A stretch of DNA of 64,000 bases from an uncultured Faecalibacterium sp. GTDB lineage: Bacteria; Bacillota; Clostridia; Oscillospirales; Ruminococcaceae. Below the pieces are notes generated by a model. That model saw only the letters and a program-made list of their open reading frames with translations, had not been told where the DNA came from and ran no database searches. The stretch covers positions 1 to 64,000 of the forward strand of contig CAKSZF010000002.1 in the NCBI GenBank assembly GCA_934525405.1, read 5' to 3'. This document shows, in pieces, positions 1 through 8,661 of this stretch (within the stretch, counting starts at the first letter, position 1; each line of letters begins with the position of its first letter). Both the position numbers and the translations under genes were made by a program.

Positions 1-168
1 GTACATGCTGTTTTCCAGCACCTTGAGCTTGATGAGCTCCCGGGCGTCCAGACAGTCCTTCACGCCCTGGATCAGGGCCTCGTCGATCTCGCCCTTACCC
101 ACGATGTAAACGGGGTCCATGGTATTTGCCTTGCCGCGCAGAATAGCGCGCTGTTTGCTAGTCAGCAT
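1..168 (-). CDS. yhbY: YhbY-family CRM-domain RNA-binding protein (5' part only)
   Basis: The first 56 residues are visible; the gene runs off the left edge (the family is about 95-105 aa). They begin MLTSKQRAILRGKANTM and continue with a VYIVGKGEID stretch, typical of the single CRM (KH-like) domain of YhbY proteins. Family members associate with pre-50S ribosomal particles and act in ribosome assembly in the cytoplasm. Start chosen at the ATG complementary to 166-168, with AGGAGAAA 3 nt upstream. It lies downstream of rdgB on the same strand, separated by a palindromic repeat element and an AT-rich stretch (about 181-205) that could hold its own promoter. The assignment is firm despite truncation. 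Confidence 0.85.
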   Translation of the reverse strand, partial: MLTSKQRAILRGKANTMDPVYIVGKGEIDEALIQGVKDCLDARELIKLKVLENSMY

Positions 169-235
169 AGTTTTTCTCCTTTATTTTACAATAAAATAAT
201 ATTATGTGTTGCAGGCGCAGTTGCCTTTGCGTCCT

Positions 236-342
236 TCTTCCGTGAAAGGGTGAATTGAAAATGACCGCAGTCATTTTCAATTCACATATCTAAAATTTTT
301 CTTCCTCTGAAGATGGCCAAAGCGAACGCGACGGCCATTTAA
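236..342 (-). repeat. Dispersed two-hairpin repeat element, copy 1
   Basis: Read on the minus strand, this begins 7 nt after the rdgB stop with AATGGCCG...TGGCCAT (hairpin 1, 316-342), then a conserved TTCAG.GGAAGAA block, then a perfect 16-bp inverted repeat (250-265 with 270-285) closed by a TGCG tetraloop (CGCA at 266-269 on the plus strand), and a TTTCAC tail. A second copy lies at 35980-36084: the flanking modules are nearly identical in sequence, while the long arms are different in sequence but still perfectly complementary. It has no U-tract, so it is not a standard terminator. Together with promoter sequence for yhbY it fills the 169-349 gap. Confidence 0.75.
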
Positions 343-349
343 AATCGTT

Positions 350-988
350 TTATTTTTCTGCCAAAAAGTCAGGCAGCTGCTTTTCCAGTTCCGCCAGCGC
401 GTTGCCGCGGTGGCTGATGGCGTCCTTTTCGTCCGGGGTCAGCTGGGCGTAGCTGCGGTTCTCGGTGTTGGGGCGCTTGTCCGTTTTGCCCACGCCGCAG
501 TCGGCGGGGATGAACAGCGGGTCGTAGCCAAAGCCGTAGTCGCCGCACAGCCGCGTAAAGGCGATGCTGCCCGGGCACTCGCCCATGCAGGTCAGGTGCC
601 GCCCATCCGGCAGGATGAAGCACACCGCCGAAACGAACTTTGCGCCCCGCTGCCCGGCAGGCACCGCCTGCATGGCAGCCAAAAGCTTATCGTTGTTGGC
701 TTCGTCGTCACCGTGGTGGCCGCAGTAGCGGGCGCTGTACACGCCGGGCGCGCCGTCCAGCGCGTCCACACACAGGCCGGAGTCATCGGCGATGGTGGGC
801 AGACCGCTGGCCTTGCAGATGGTTTCCGCCTTGATGAAGGCGTTTTCGGCAAAGGTGGTGCCGGTCTCCTCCGGTTCAATGGTGATGCCCAGTTCCTTCT
901 GGCTGACCACCTCGTGTCCCTGCGCTTCCAGAATGCGGCGCAGTTCGCGGAGCTTTCCGGCGTTGCCGGTGGCTGCACAAATTTTCAT
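350..988 (-). CDS. rdgB: RdgB/HAM1 family XTP/dITP pyrophosphatase
   Basis: 212 aa. Hydrolyses non-canonical purine nucleoside triphosphates (dITP, XTP, dHAPTP) to the monophosphate, keeping them out of DNA and RNA. N-terminal TGNAGK nucleotide-binding motif (residues 7-12), the FAENAFIKA and DDSGL motifs and a C-terminal SHRGNAL block are all present; length is normal for the family. Start placed at MKICAATGN (ATG at 986-988), 13 nt after the ftsY stop with an AAGGGGG ribosome site in the gap; an upstream in-frame extension would run into ftsY. Last gene before the palindromic repeat; co-transcribed with ftsY by position. Confidence 0.93.
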   Translation of the reverse strand: MKICAATGNAGKLRELRRILEAQGHEVVSQKELGITIEPEETGTTFAENAFIKAETICKASGLPTIADDSGLCVDALDGAPGVYSARYCGHHGDDEANNDKLLAAMQAVPAGQRGAKFVSAVCFILPDGRHLTCMGECPGSIAFTRLCGDYGFGYDPLFIPADCGVGKTDKRPNTENRSYAQLTPDEKDAISHRGNALAELEKQLPDFLAEK

Positions 989-1001
989 TTTCCGCGCCCC
1001 C

Positions 1002-1940
1002 TTAATGCTTCCATTCACGAGGGAGCAGCTCTTCCACAAAGCCCTCCGGGGTGAAGGGCAGCAGGTCGTCGATGCCCTCGCCCACGCCGATAAAGCGCAC
1101 CGGCAGGCCCAGACGCTGCTTGACCGCCACAACGCAGCCGCCCTTGGCGGTGCCGTCCAGCTTGGTCAGGATGATGCCGGTGGCATCGGCAGCCTTGCAG
1201 AACTCCTTAGCCTGACTGATGGCGTTCTGCCCGGTGATGGCATCCAGCACCAGCAGGGTCTCAAGGCTGGCTTCCGGGCTGGCCTTTTTGACGCTGCGGC
1301 TGATCTTGGAAAGTTCTGCCATCAGGTTTGATTTGTTGTGCAGACGGCCTGCGGTGTCCGCAATGACCATATCATAGCCGCGTGCGGTGGCAGACTTGAC
1401 CGTATCAAAGATGACGGCGGCGGGGTCTGCGCCTTCGCCTGCGCTGACGATGGGCACACCGGCGCGGCTTGCCCAGATCTCCAGCTGCTCGCTGGCTGCA
1501 GCGCGGAAGGTATCACCGGCGGCCAGCATGACCCGCTTGCCCTGCCGGGTATAGTAATCGGCCAGCTTGGCAATGCTGGTGGTCTTGCCCACGCCGTTGA
1601 CACCGATGACCAGAATGACAGCGGGCTTGCCGTCCAGTGCCATCTCGGCCTCCGGGGTCATCTCCTCGGCAATGATGTCCCGCAGGGCATCTGCGGCCTG
1701 TTCGCCGGTTTTCAGCCCCTTGTCGTGCACACGGTCGCGGAGCTTGTCCACCAGATGCACCGCCACCTCACCGCCTACATCGGCAAGGATCAGCTGCTCC
1801 TCCAGATCATCGTACATCTCATCGTCGATGACGCTGCCGGTCAGGGTGTTCATAATGCTGCCCCAGAAGCCGGTGCGGGTCTTTTCCAGACCCGTTTTCA
1901 TTTTATCTTTTTCTTTTTTTCCAAATCCGAAGAACGCCAT
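1002..1940 (-). CDS. ftsY: Signal recognition particle receptor FtsY
   Basis: 312 aa. GTPase receptor that docks SRP-ribosome complexes at the membrane for co-translational insertion. The sequence is essentially the NG domain with a short basic N-terminus ([11 protein letters not shown]) instead of the long acidic A domain of E. coli. GTPase motifs are clear: G1 GVNGVGKTT (113-121), DTFRAAA (143-149), G3 DTAGR (195-199) and G4 TKLD (259-262). Strong GGAGG ribosome site upstream of ATG 1938-1940. Sits 35 nt downstream of smc, in the common Firmicutes rnc-smc-ftsY order. Confidence 0.96.
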   Translation of the reverse strand: MAFFGFGKKEKDKMKTGLEKTRTGFWGSIMNTLTGSVIDDEMYDDLEEQLILADVGGEVAVHLVDKLRDRVHDKGLKTGEQAADALRDIIAEEMTPEAEMALDGKPAVILVIGVNGVGKTTSIAKLADYYTRQGKRVMLAAGDTFRAAASEQLEIWASRAGVPIVSAGEGADPAAVIFDTVKSATARGYDMVIADTAGRLHNKSNLMAELSKISRSVKKASPEASLETLLVLDAITGQNAISQAKEFCKAADATGIILTKLDGTAKGGCVVAVKQRLGLPVRFIGVGEGIDDLLPFTPEGFVEELLPREWKH

Positions 1941-1975
1941 AGTGGTCCTCCTATCTATTTTCTGTTTATTTTATA

Positions 1976-4900
1976 TCAGGAAACCAGCGTTGCGTCAACC
2001 TGTTCCAGATCCAGCTTGAGCAGCTTGGACACGCCGTCCTCCTGCATGGTCACGCCATACAGCACGTTGGCGGCTTCCATGGTGCCGCGGCGGTGGGTGA
2101 TGACGATGAACTGGGTCTTATCGCTGATGCGGCGCAGATACTGGGCAAACCGCACCACGTTGGCATCGTCCAAGGCGGCTTCGATCTCGTCCAGAATACA
2201 GAAGGGCGCGGGGTTCACCGCCAGAATGGCAAAGTAGATGCTGATTGCCACCAGCGCCTGCTCGCCGCCGGAAAGGGCTTCCAGATTCTTGATGACCTTG
2301 CCCGGCGGTGCTACCCGGATGCCGATGCCGCAGGCCAGCACATCGCTTTCGTCCTCCAGCACAAGGCTGGCTTCGCCGCCGCCGAACAGTTCGGTGAACA
2401 CACGACTGAAGTTTTCGTTGATGGCACGGAAGCTGTCGGTAAAAATTTCCCGCATCTGGGCGGAAAGCTTTGCGATCATGCGTCCCAGCTCATTGCGGCT
2501 CTCCTCCACGTCGGTCACCTGACGGGACAACTCATCGTAGCGGGCTTTGACTTCCTTGTACTCCTCGATGGCGCTCACGTTCACGCTGCCAAGGGCGCGG
2601 ATCTTGCCGCGCAGGTCGGCAACCTGTGCCCGCAGCGCGGTCAGGCTGTCGAACTCCACGCACAGCTCCTCGGCCTGACTGACTGAGAGCTGGTACTCGT
2701 CCCACAGCTTTGCCACGGTCTGGTCGTACTCGGTCTCTGCAGCAGCCTTGCGCTCGGCAAGACGCGCCATCTCCCGGCCCATCTCCTCGCGGCTGTCGGA
2801 GGCGGTGCGGGCTTTTGCCAGTGTCTCCGTTTCCCTCTGCTGGCAGACAAGCCGCTTTTCAGTGGCTTCGCGGATGGCCTGCTCCTTTTGGGTAATAGTG
2901 GTCTGGCTGTCAATCTTGGCCTTGCGGATAGCTGCGATCTCGGTGCGGCAGGCTTCGCTGCGGGCGGCAAGGGCGGCAAGGCTTTCTTCCAGCGCGGTGC
3001 GGCGGGCAGCGGCGTCCTTGGCACGCTGTTCCAGCGCGGCGATCTGGCTGTAAGCCAGCTCTGCATCCTTGCGGCGGGTCACCTGTTCCAGCCGCTTGGC
3101 GCTGAGCGCCTGTGCCAGCTGGTTCTGCTGGGTCAGAAAGCTGTCGCTGCCCTCTGCGATGCGGCTCAGCTCGGCAGTCAGTTGCTCGATCTGCGCCGTC
3201 AACTCTGCCTGCTGCAAGGCAGCGGCATCGGCCTTGGCGCTGCTGTCGTTCAAAGCAGCCTGCAAGGCGTCCATCTGCTGCTGCGCGTCCTGCACGGCAG
3301 TTTCCAGCTGGGCAGCGGCGGCTTCCAGCCGCTTCTGCTCGGCTTCTGCACGCACCCGGTCGTTGGCGGCGGTGATCTGCTCGCTGGCGGTTGCGGTCAG
3401 CTCTGCCTGCAAAGCGTCTGCCTGCTCCTTGCACTGGTCGGTCTTTTCCTGTGCGGCAAGACAGTCTTTTTGCAGCTTTGCCGCCTTCATGCGCAGCTCT
3501 TCCATCTCCTGCTTGCGGGTAAACAGACCGGCGCTGCGCTGCACGCTGCCGCCGGTAAAGCTGCCGCCTGCATTGATCACCTGTCCGTCCATGGTGACCA
3601 CCTTGTTATGGTAGCCGTTGTCCCGCGCCACGCGGGAGGCTTCGTTGATATCCTCCACCACGATGATCCGCCCCAGCAGGTTCGAGACGATATTCTCGTA
3701 CCGGGGGTCGGCCTGCACCAGCGCAGAGGCCAGCCGTGCCGTACCGGACAGCCGTCCCCGGAACGCGCCGGGCTGCACGGTATCCAGCGGCAGAAAGGTG
3801 GCACGGCCTGCATGGTCGTTGCGCAGCAGGGCGATGGCAGCTTTCGCGGCGGCTTCGTTTTCCACCACGATGTTCTGCAATGCACCGCCCAGCGCGGTCT
3901 CGATGGCAACCTCGCACCCGGGCTCGACCTTCAGGATGGTGGATACCGGCCCCAGAACGCCCCGCAGACGGCGGGCTCCGGCGGCGCGCATGACCGCGCG
4001 CACCGAGTTCTGGTAGCCGTCCATGTTTTTTTCCAGCTCCCGCAGCACCGAAAGGCGCTGCCGGGCGGCATCCAGTTCCCTGCCCAGCCGCTGCTCGGCG
4101 GCATCGGCTTCGTCCAGCGCGGCCTTACGGCTGCGCAGCTTGAGCTCCAGACCGGAGCGGATGTTGCCCAGCTGCTTTTCGTTTTCCTCCAGTGTCTGGC
4201 GGTACTTTACGGTATCGGCCAGATCCTGTTTTGTCTCCTCCAGCTGTGCGGCGGCGTCCCGGGCGCTCTGTTCCAGCGCGGGCAGACGCTGCCGGGCAGT
4301 GTCTCCGGCGGCTTCGGCGGCAGCCTGTGCCACCTGTGCCTCAGTGCGCTTTGCGGTGCGGTCGGCAAGCTCTGCCCGCAGGCTGTCCTTGCGGGCACCG
4401 CTGGCGGTGCTGGCATCTGCCAGCCGGGCAAGTTCGGCATTCAGCGCTTCGATCTCTGCCGCAAGCTTTTCGCCCGCCGCCTCCATGGTCTTTGCCACGG
4501 CACGGTGGCGCTGCAAAGCGGCATCCGCTTCGGCGGTGTCCTGCCGCCCGGCGGCGATCTCCTGCTGCAAGGAAGCCGCGCTCTCGTCATTGCGCAGAAT
4601 GTCGTTTTCCAGCACGGCGATGCGGCTTTCGGAGCCGCTGATCTGCTGGGTGATGCTGCGGATATCCCCATTCAGGCGCTCGACAGCAACCGTCAGCTGC
4701 TGTGCCTGCATACGGATCTCCTCAGCCTCCTGCTCGGCGGCCTTGGTCTCCCGGTCAAAACGCTCGTAGTCGGTCTGGGCGGTCTCGTAGTCCCGCACCT
4801 GCTGACGCACAGCTTCCCGGGCGCGGTGCACCCCATCGGTCCACAGGGTCACTTCCAGCGTTTTGCGCTGGGCGCTCAGTTCCAGAAACTTCTGCGCCTT

Positions 4901-5533
4901 GGCGCTTTCTTTTTCCAGCGGGCCCACCCGGCTTTCCAGCTCGCCAAGGATATCCCGCAGGCGTTCCAAGTTCTCGCCCGCCGCAGCCAAGCGGCGCTCG
5001 GCTTCGGTCTTGCGGTAGCGGTACTTGGCAATGCCGCAGGCTTCCTCAAAGATCTCGCGGCGCTCGCTGCTTTTAGCTGCCACGATCTCCGCAATGCGTC
5101 CCTGCCCGATGACCGAATAGCCGTCCCGTCCGATGCCGGTATCCAGCAGCAGCTCGTACACGTCCCGCAGACGGCACACCTGCCCGTTGATGGTATACTC
5201 GCTGTCACCGGAGCGGTAGTATTTGCGGCCAATGGTCACCTCGTCCGCGTCCACGTCCAGCGTGTGGGCGGCGTTGTCCAGCGTCAGCCGCACCTGTGCA
5301 AAGCCCATGGGGCTGCGCTTGCGGGTGCCGCCAAAGATGACGTCCTCCATTTTGCCGGCGGCACGCAGCTGGCGGGAACTGGTCTCGCCCAGCACCCAGC
5401 GCACTGCGTCCGAAAGGTTGGACTTGCCGGAGCCGTTGGGGCCCACCACGCCGGTAACGCCGGTATCAAAACTGATCTTTACCTTATCGGGAAAACTTTT
5501 AAAGCCCTGGATCTCCAGTTCCTTGAATACCAT
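1976..5533 (-). CDS. smc: Chromosome segregation ATPase SMC
   Basis: 1185 aa, full length. Walker A GPNGSGKSN at 31-39; two long Ala/Glu/Gln-rich coiled coils flank a hinge at about 510-640 with typical glycine-rich motifs; C-terminal signature LSGGEQALVA and Walker B ILDEIEAALDD complete the ABC-type head. SMC dimers with ScpAB compact and segregate origins. The ATG (5531-5533) follows the rnc stop with no gap, and the ribosome site AAAGGAAAAG lies inside the end of rnc, so translation is likely coupled. A long open frame on the opposite strand is a composition shadow. Confidence 0.97.
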   Translation of the reverse strand: MVFKELEIQGFKSFPDKVKISFDTGVTGVVGPNGSGKSNLSDAVRWVLGETSSRQLRAAGKMEDVIFGGTRKRSPMGFAQVRLTLDNAAHTLDVDADEVTIGRKYYRSGDSEYTINGQVCRLRDVYELLLDTGIGRDGYSVIGQGRIAEIVAAKSSERREIFEEACGIAKYRYRKTEAERRLAAAGENLERLRDILGELESRVGPLEKESAKAQKFLELSAQRKTLEVTLWTDGVHRAREAVRQQVRDYETAQTDYERFDRETKAAEQEAEEIRMQAQQLTVAVERLNGDIRSITQQISGSESRIAVLENDILRNDESAASLQQEIAAGRQDTAEADAALQRHRAVAKTMEAAGEKLAAEIEALNAELARLADASTASGARKDSLRAELADRTAKRTEAQVAQAAAEAAGDTARQRLPALEQSARDAAAQLEETKQDLADTVKYRQTLEENEKQLGNIRSGLELKLRSRKAALDEADAAEQRLGRELDAARQRLSVLRELEKNMDGYQNSVRAVMRAAGARRLRGVLGPVSTILKVEPGCEVAIETALGGALQNIVVENEAAAKAAIALLRNDHAGRATFLPLDTVQPGAFRGRLSGTARLASALVQADPRYENIVSNLLGRIIVVEDINEASRVARDNGYHNKVVTMDGQVINAGGSFTGGSVQRSAGLFTRKQEMEELRMKAAKLQKDCLAAQEKTDQCKEQADALQAELTATASEQITAANDRVRAEAEQKRLEAAAAQLETAVQDAQQQMDALQAALNDSSAKADAAALQQAELTAQIEQLTAELSRIAEGSDSFLTQQNQLAQALSAKRLEQVTRRKDAELAYSQIAALEQRAKDAAARRTALEESLAALAARSEACRTEIAAIRKAKIDSQTTITQKEQAIREATEKRLVCQQRETETLAKARTASDSREEMGREMARLAERKAAAETEYDQTVAKLWDEYQLSVSQAEELCVEFDSLTALRAQVADLRGKIRALGSVNVSAIEEYKEVKARYDELSRQVTDVEESRNELGRMIAKLSAQMREIFTDSFRAINENFSRVFTELFGGGEASLVLEDESDVLACGIGIRVAPPGKVIKNLEALSGGEQALVAISIYFAILAVNPAPFCILDEIEAALDDANVVRFAQYLRRISDKTQFIVITHRRGTMEAANVLYGVTMQEDGVSKLLKLDLEQVDATLVS

Positions 5534-6208
5534 TTACTTTTCCTTTATCACGCCCAGCAGCTTGAGTGCTTCCTTGGCGGCGCACTGCTCGGCGGCTTTT
5601 TTGCTGCGTCCCTCGCCCCGCGCCACGCGGTCGGAGTTAAAGCGCACTGCCACCACGAAATGCTTGTCGTGATCCGGGCCGGACTCGCTTTCCACCACAT
5701 AGCTCAGGCGCTCTTCCGGGTTCTGCTGCACGATCTCCTGCAGACGGGTCTTGTAGTCTGCCTCGGCGTGTTTGCCCTCGGTGATGAAGGGCAGGATGAA
5801 CTTGCGCGCCACCTCCATGCCGCCGTCCAGATACAGCGCGGCGATGACAGCCTCGAAGGCGTCCGACACCACGCTGGGACGGGTGCGGCCGCCGCAGCGC
5901 TCCTCGCCGCGGCCAAGGCGCAGATACTCGCCAAGATCGATCTCCTGTGCGAACTGGAACAGCGCACCCTCGCTGACAAGGCTGGCGCGGATGCGGGTCA
6001 GATCGCCCTCCGGGCGGTCGGCGTAGGCGTGGAACAGGTAGTCTGCGGACACGATCTGCAATACACTGTCGCCCAGAAACTCCAGCCGCTCGTTGTGCTT
6101 GACCGGGGTGCGGCTCTCGTTGGCGTAGCTGGTGTGGGTAAGCGCGGTCTCCAGCAGCTCCGGGTTTTTGAATTTGTAACCGATGATAGTTTCCAACTGA
6201 TGGCTCAT
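5534..6208 (-). CDS. rnc: Ribonuclease III
   Basis: 224 aa. Double-strand-specific endoribonuclease processing rRNA precursors and structured mRNAs. The RNase III signature NERLEFLGDSVL spans 39-50 with catalytic E43 and D47; the second acidic pair is in SDAFEAVIAALYLDGG (D116, E119). A dsRNA-binding domain ending GRSKKAAEQCAAKEAL occupies about 150-220. It follows plsX by 18 nt; in many bacteria acpP lies between plsX and rnc but it is absent here. Directly abuts smc. Confidence 0.96.
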   Translation of the reverse strand: MSHQLETIIGYKFKNPELLETALTHTSYANESRTPVKHNERLEFLGDSVLQIVSADYLFHAYADRPEGDLTRIRASLVSEGALFQFAQEIDLGEYLRLGRGEERCGGRTRPSVVSDAFEAVIAALYLDGGMEVARKFILPFITEGKHAEADYKTRLQEIVQQNPEERLSYVVESESGPDHDKHFVVAVRFNSDRVARGEGRSKKAAEQCAAKEALKLLGVIKEK

Positions 6209-6226
6209 GGTCGTTTTTACTCCCTT

Positions 6227-7243
6227 TTATTCCTCAGTTTTCTGTGCTGCGGCCAGCTCGTCCAGTGCGGACTGCATGGTGCCGCACAGATCGTTCTCCA
6301 CGCAGATCTTTGCCTGCCGGATGGCGTTTTTGATGCCCTTTGCCTTGGAGGAGCCGTGTGCCTTGATGACCGGCTGCTTTGCGCCAAGGAAGGGTGCGCC
6401 GCCGTACTCCTCGCTGTCCATCTGGTGCTTCAGGTCGGTAACGCCGCCCTTGAGCAGCAGATATGCCAGCTTGCCGCCAAGGTTTGCAAGGAACATCTGC
6501 TTGAGCATACCCAGCAGCATCTTTGCCACGCCCTCGGTCAGCTTGAGGATGACGTTGCCGGTAAAGCCATCACAGACCACCACGTCCACCTCGCCGTTGG
6601 GCACATCACGCGGCTCGATATTGCCCACAAAGCGGATGCCCGGGGTGGTCTTGAGCAGCTGGTGGGTGTCCCGCAGCATGGGGGTGCCCTTGCTCTCCTC
6701 GGCACCGTTGTTGGCCAGTGCCACGCTGGGGCTCTTGCGGCCCTCTACCTTGTTCACATAGCAACTGCCCATGACCGCAAAAGCGGCCAGCATCTCCGGG
6801 CGGCACTCCACGTTGGCACCGCAGTCCAGCAGCAGATAAGCCTGCTGCTTTGCGGGCACCATGGTAGCCAGTGCCGGGCGCTTGACGCCCCGCAGGGTGC
6901 GCACGATGAGGCTTGCGCCAACGTGCAGCGCACCGGTGCTGCCGGCAGAGACAAAGGCATCGCCTTTGCCCTCTTTAAGCATATTCAGACCCACCACGAT
7001 GGAGGAATCCTTCTTCTGGCGGATGGCGCGGGCGGGCTCGTCGCACATCTCGATGGTCTCGGTGCAGTTCACCAGCTCGATGCCGTCCAGCGGAATGTTG
7101 TGCTCGGCGGCGGTCTTGCGCACCAGCGCCTCGTTGCCCACGCCGATAAGCTGCACGCCGTACTCCTTGACGGCCTGTGCAGCGCCTTCCAGAACAGCCA
7201 GCGGGGCGTTGTCGCCGCCCATCATGTCCACAATGATCTTCAT
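6227..7243 (-). CDS. plsX: Phosphate acyltransferase PlsX
   Basis: 338 aa, normal length. Converts acyl-ACP plus phosphate to acyl phosphate, the acyl donor for PlsY in phospholipid synthesis; peripheral membrane enzyme. Recognised from the N-terminal MKIIVDMMGGDNAP motif, the SAGSTGALHVGA block and the VVCDGFTGNVILK segment. An AGGAGA-type ribosome site precedes ATG 7241-7243. Located between trmFO and rnc in a minus-strand run of tightly spaced genes. Confidence 0.95.
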   Translation of the reverse strand: MKIIVDMMGGDNAPLAVLEGAAQAVKEYGVQLIGVGNEALVRKTAAEHNIPLDGIELVNCTETIEMCDEPARAIRQKKDSSIVVGLNMLKEGKGDAFVSAGSTGALHVGASLIVRTLRGVKRPALATMVPAKQQAYLLLDCGANVECRPEMLAAFAVMGSCYVNKVEGRKSPSVALANNGAEESKGTPMLRDTHQLLKTTPGIRFVGNIEPRDVPNGEVDVVVCDGFTGNVILKLTEGVAKMLLGMLKQMFLANLGGKLAYLLLKGGVTDLKHQMDSEEYGGAPFLGAKQPVIKAHGSSKAKGIKNAIRQAKICVENDLCGTMQSALDELAAAQKTEE

Positions 7244-7272
7244 ACCTGTTTTCTCCTTTCAGGTGGTTTGCC

Positions 7273-8649
7273 TTACAGAGCAGTTTCCTCCAGCCAGTGC
7301 TGGAAGCTGGCAACAGCGCGCTCAGCCTGTGCCATGTAACGCAGCCGCTTGTCCCGGGGACGGGTCTCGGCGGGCAGCGGCGGCAGAATGCCCATGTTTG
7401 CGCCCATGGGCTGGAAGTTCTTGTTCTCGGTGGTCAGGTACTGCACCAGCGCACCGCACATGGTATCGGCGGGCGGCGGGGGCAGCTGTCTGCCCTCCAA
7501 GCGGGCGTAGAGATTGCGTGCTGCCAGCAGACCGCAGGCGGCGCTTTCCATATAGCCCTCAAAGCCGGTGATCTGCCCTGCAAAGAACACGTTAGGGTGC
7601 GCTTTCAGGCACAGCTGGGCGCTGAGCACCCGGGGCGCATCCAGAAAGGTGTTGCGATGCATCACGCCGTAGCGCACGAACTCAGCATTTTCCAGTCCGG
7701 GAATCATGCTGAACACCCGCTTCTGCTCGCCCCACTTGAGGTTGGTCTGGAAGCCCACGATGTTATACAAGGTGCGCTCCTTATTTTCTGCGCGCAGCTG
7801 CACATTTGCCCAAGGGCGGTGGCCGGTGTTGGGGTCTACCAGACCCACCGGGCGCAGCGGGCCGAACCGCATGGTGTCGGCACCCCGGGCAGCCATGATC
7901 TCAATGGGCATACAGCCCTCGTACACGGTGACGGTATCAGCCTTTTTGCCGTGAGCATCCGGGTCGGGCTTTGCGCTCTGCTCGGCACCGGTGTCAAAGT
8001 CGTGCAGGGGGGCACGCTCGGCACTGGCAAGTGCGGCGTGGAAGGCCTCGTACTCTGCCTTGTTGAAGGGGCAGTTCAGGTAGTCGGCTTCACCCCGGTC
8101 GTAGCGGGAGGCGGCAAACACCTTGCCGTAGTCCAGACTTTCGGCGGTGACGATGGGGGCAACGGCATCGTAGAAGTGCAGCCGCTCGTCCCCGGTCAGG
8201 CGTCCGATCTCGTCGGCCAGCGCACCGTCGGTCAGGGGGCCAGTAGCTACCAGAATGGGGGCGCTCTCGTCGATGGTTTCCACCTGTTCCCGGTGGACGG
8301 TGATATTCTCGCACTGCTCCACCATGCGGGTGACAGCGGCGCTGAAGGCATCGCGGTCCACCGCCAGCGCACCGCCGGCGGCCACGCGGGTCTCCTCGGC
8401 AGCGGTCAGCAGTCGGCTACCCATGCGGCGCATCTCTTCCTTCAGCAGACCGGAGGCAGAATCCAGCCGCTCAGCCTTCAGGCTGTTGGAGCAGATCAGC
8501 TCCGCAAAGCCCTCGCTTTTGTGGGCAGGGGAAAAGTGGACGGGCTTCTGCTCGTACAGTTCTACCTGCACGCCCTTGCCCGCCAGCCAGAGAGCCGCTT
8601 CGCAGCCCGCCAGACCCGCGCCCAGAATGGTTACTTTATATTCGTTCAT
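7273..8649 (-). CDS. trmFO: Folate-dependent tRNA (uracil-54-C5)-methyltransferase TrmFO
   Basis: 458 aa. Uses methylenetetrahydrofolate and FADH2 to form m5U54 in the tRNA T-loop. The N-terminal dinucleotide-binding motif GAGLAGCEAALWLA (residues 10-23) and the family segments SEGFAELICSNSLKAE and GQITGFEGYMESAA distinguish it from the related GidA/MnmG. Sits 12 nt after topA; the dprA-topA-trmFO order is widely conserved in Firmicutes. Confidence 0.95.
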   Translation of the reverse strand: MNEYKVTILGAGLAGCEAALWLAGKGVQVELYEQKPVHFSPAHKSEGFAELICSNSLKAERLDSASGLLKEEMRRMGSRLLTAAEETRVAAGGALAVDRDAFSAAVTRMVEQCENITVHREQVETIDESAPILVATGPLTDGALADEIGRLTGDERLHFYDAVAPIVTAESLDYGKVFAASRYDRGEADYLNCPFNKAEYEAFHAALASAERAPLHDFDTGAEQSAKPDPDAHGKKADTVTVYEGCMPIEIMAARGADTMRFGPLRPVGLVDPNTGHRPWANVQLRAENKERTLYNIVGFQTNLKWGEQKRVFSMIPGLENAEFVRYGVMHRNTFLDAPRVLSAQLCLKAHPNVFFAGQITGFEGYMESAACGLLAARNLYARLEGRQLPPPPADTMCGALVQYLTTENKNFQPMGANMGILPPLPAETRPRDKRLRYMAQAERAVASFQHWLEETAL

Positions 8650-8661
8650 TTAGTCTTTCCT

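Noticed and set aside
2888-7339. Very long plus-strand open frame (about 1480 codons) opposite smc, rnc and plsX
   Set aside because: Antisense to three certain genes; cysteine/leucine/glycine-rich composition and lack of any motif or ribosome site mark it as a high-GC shadow.
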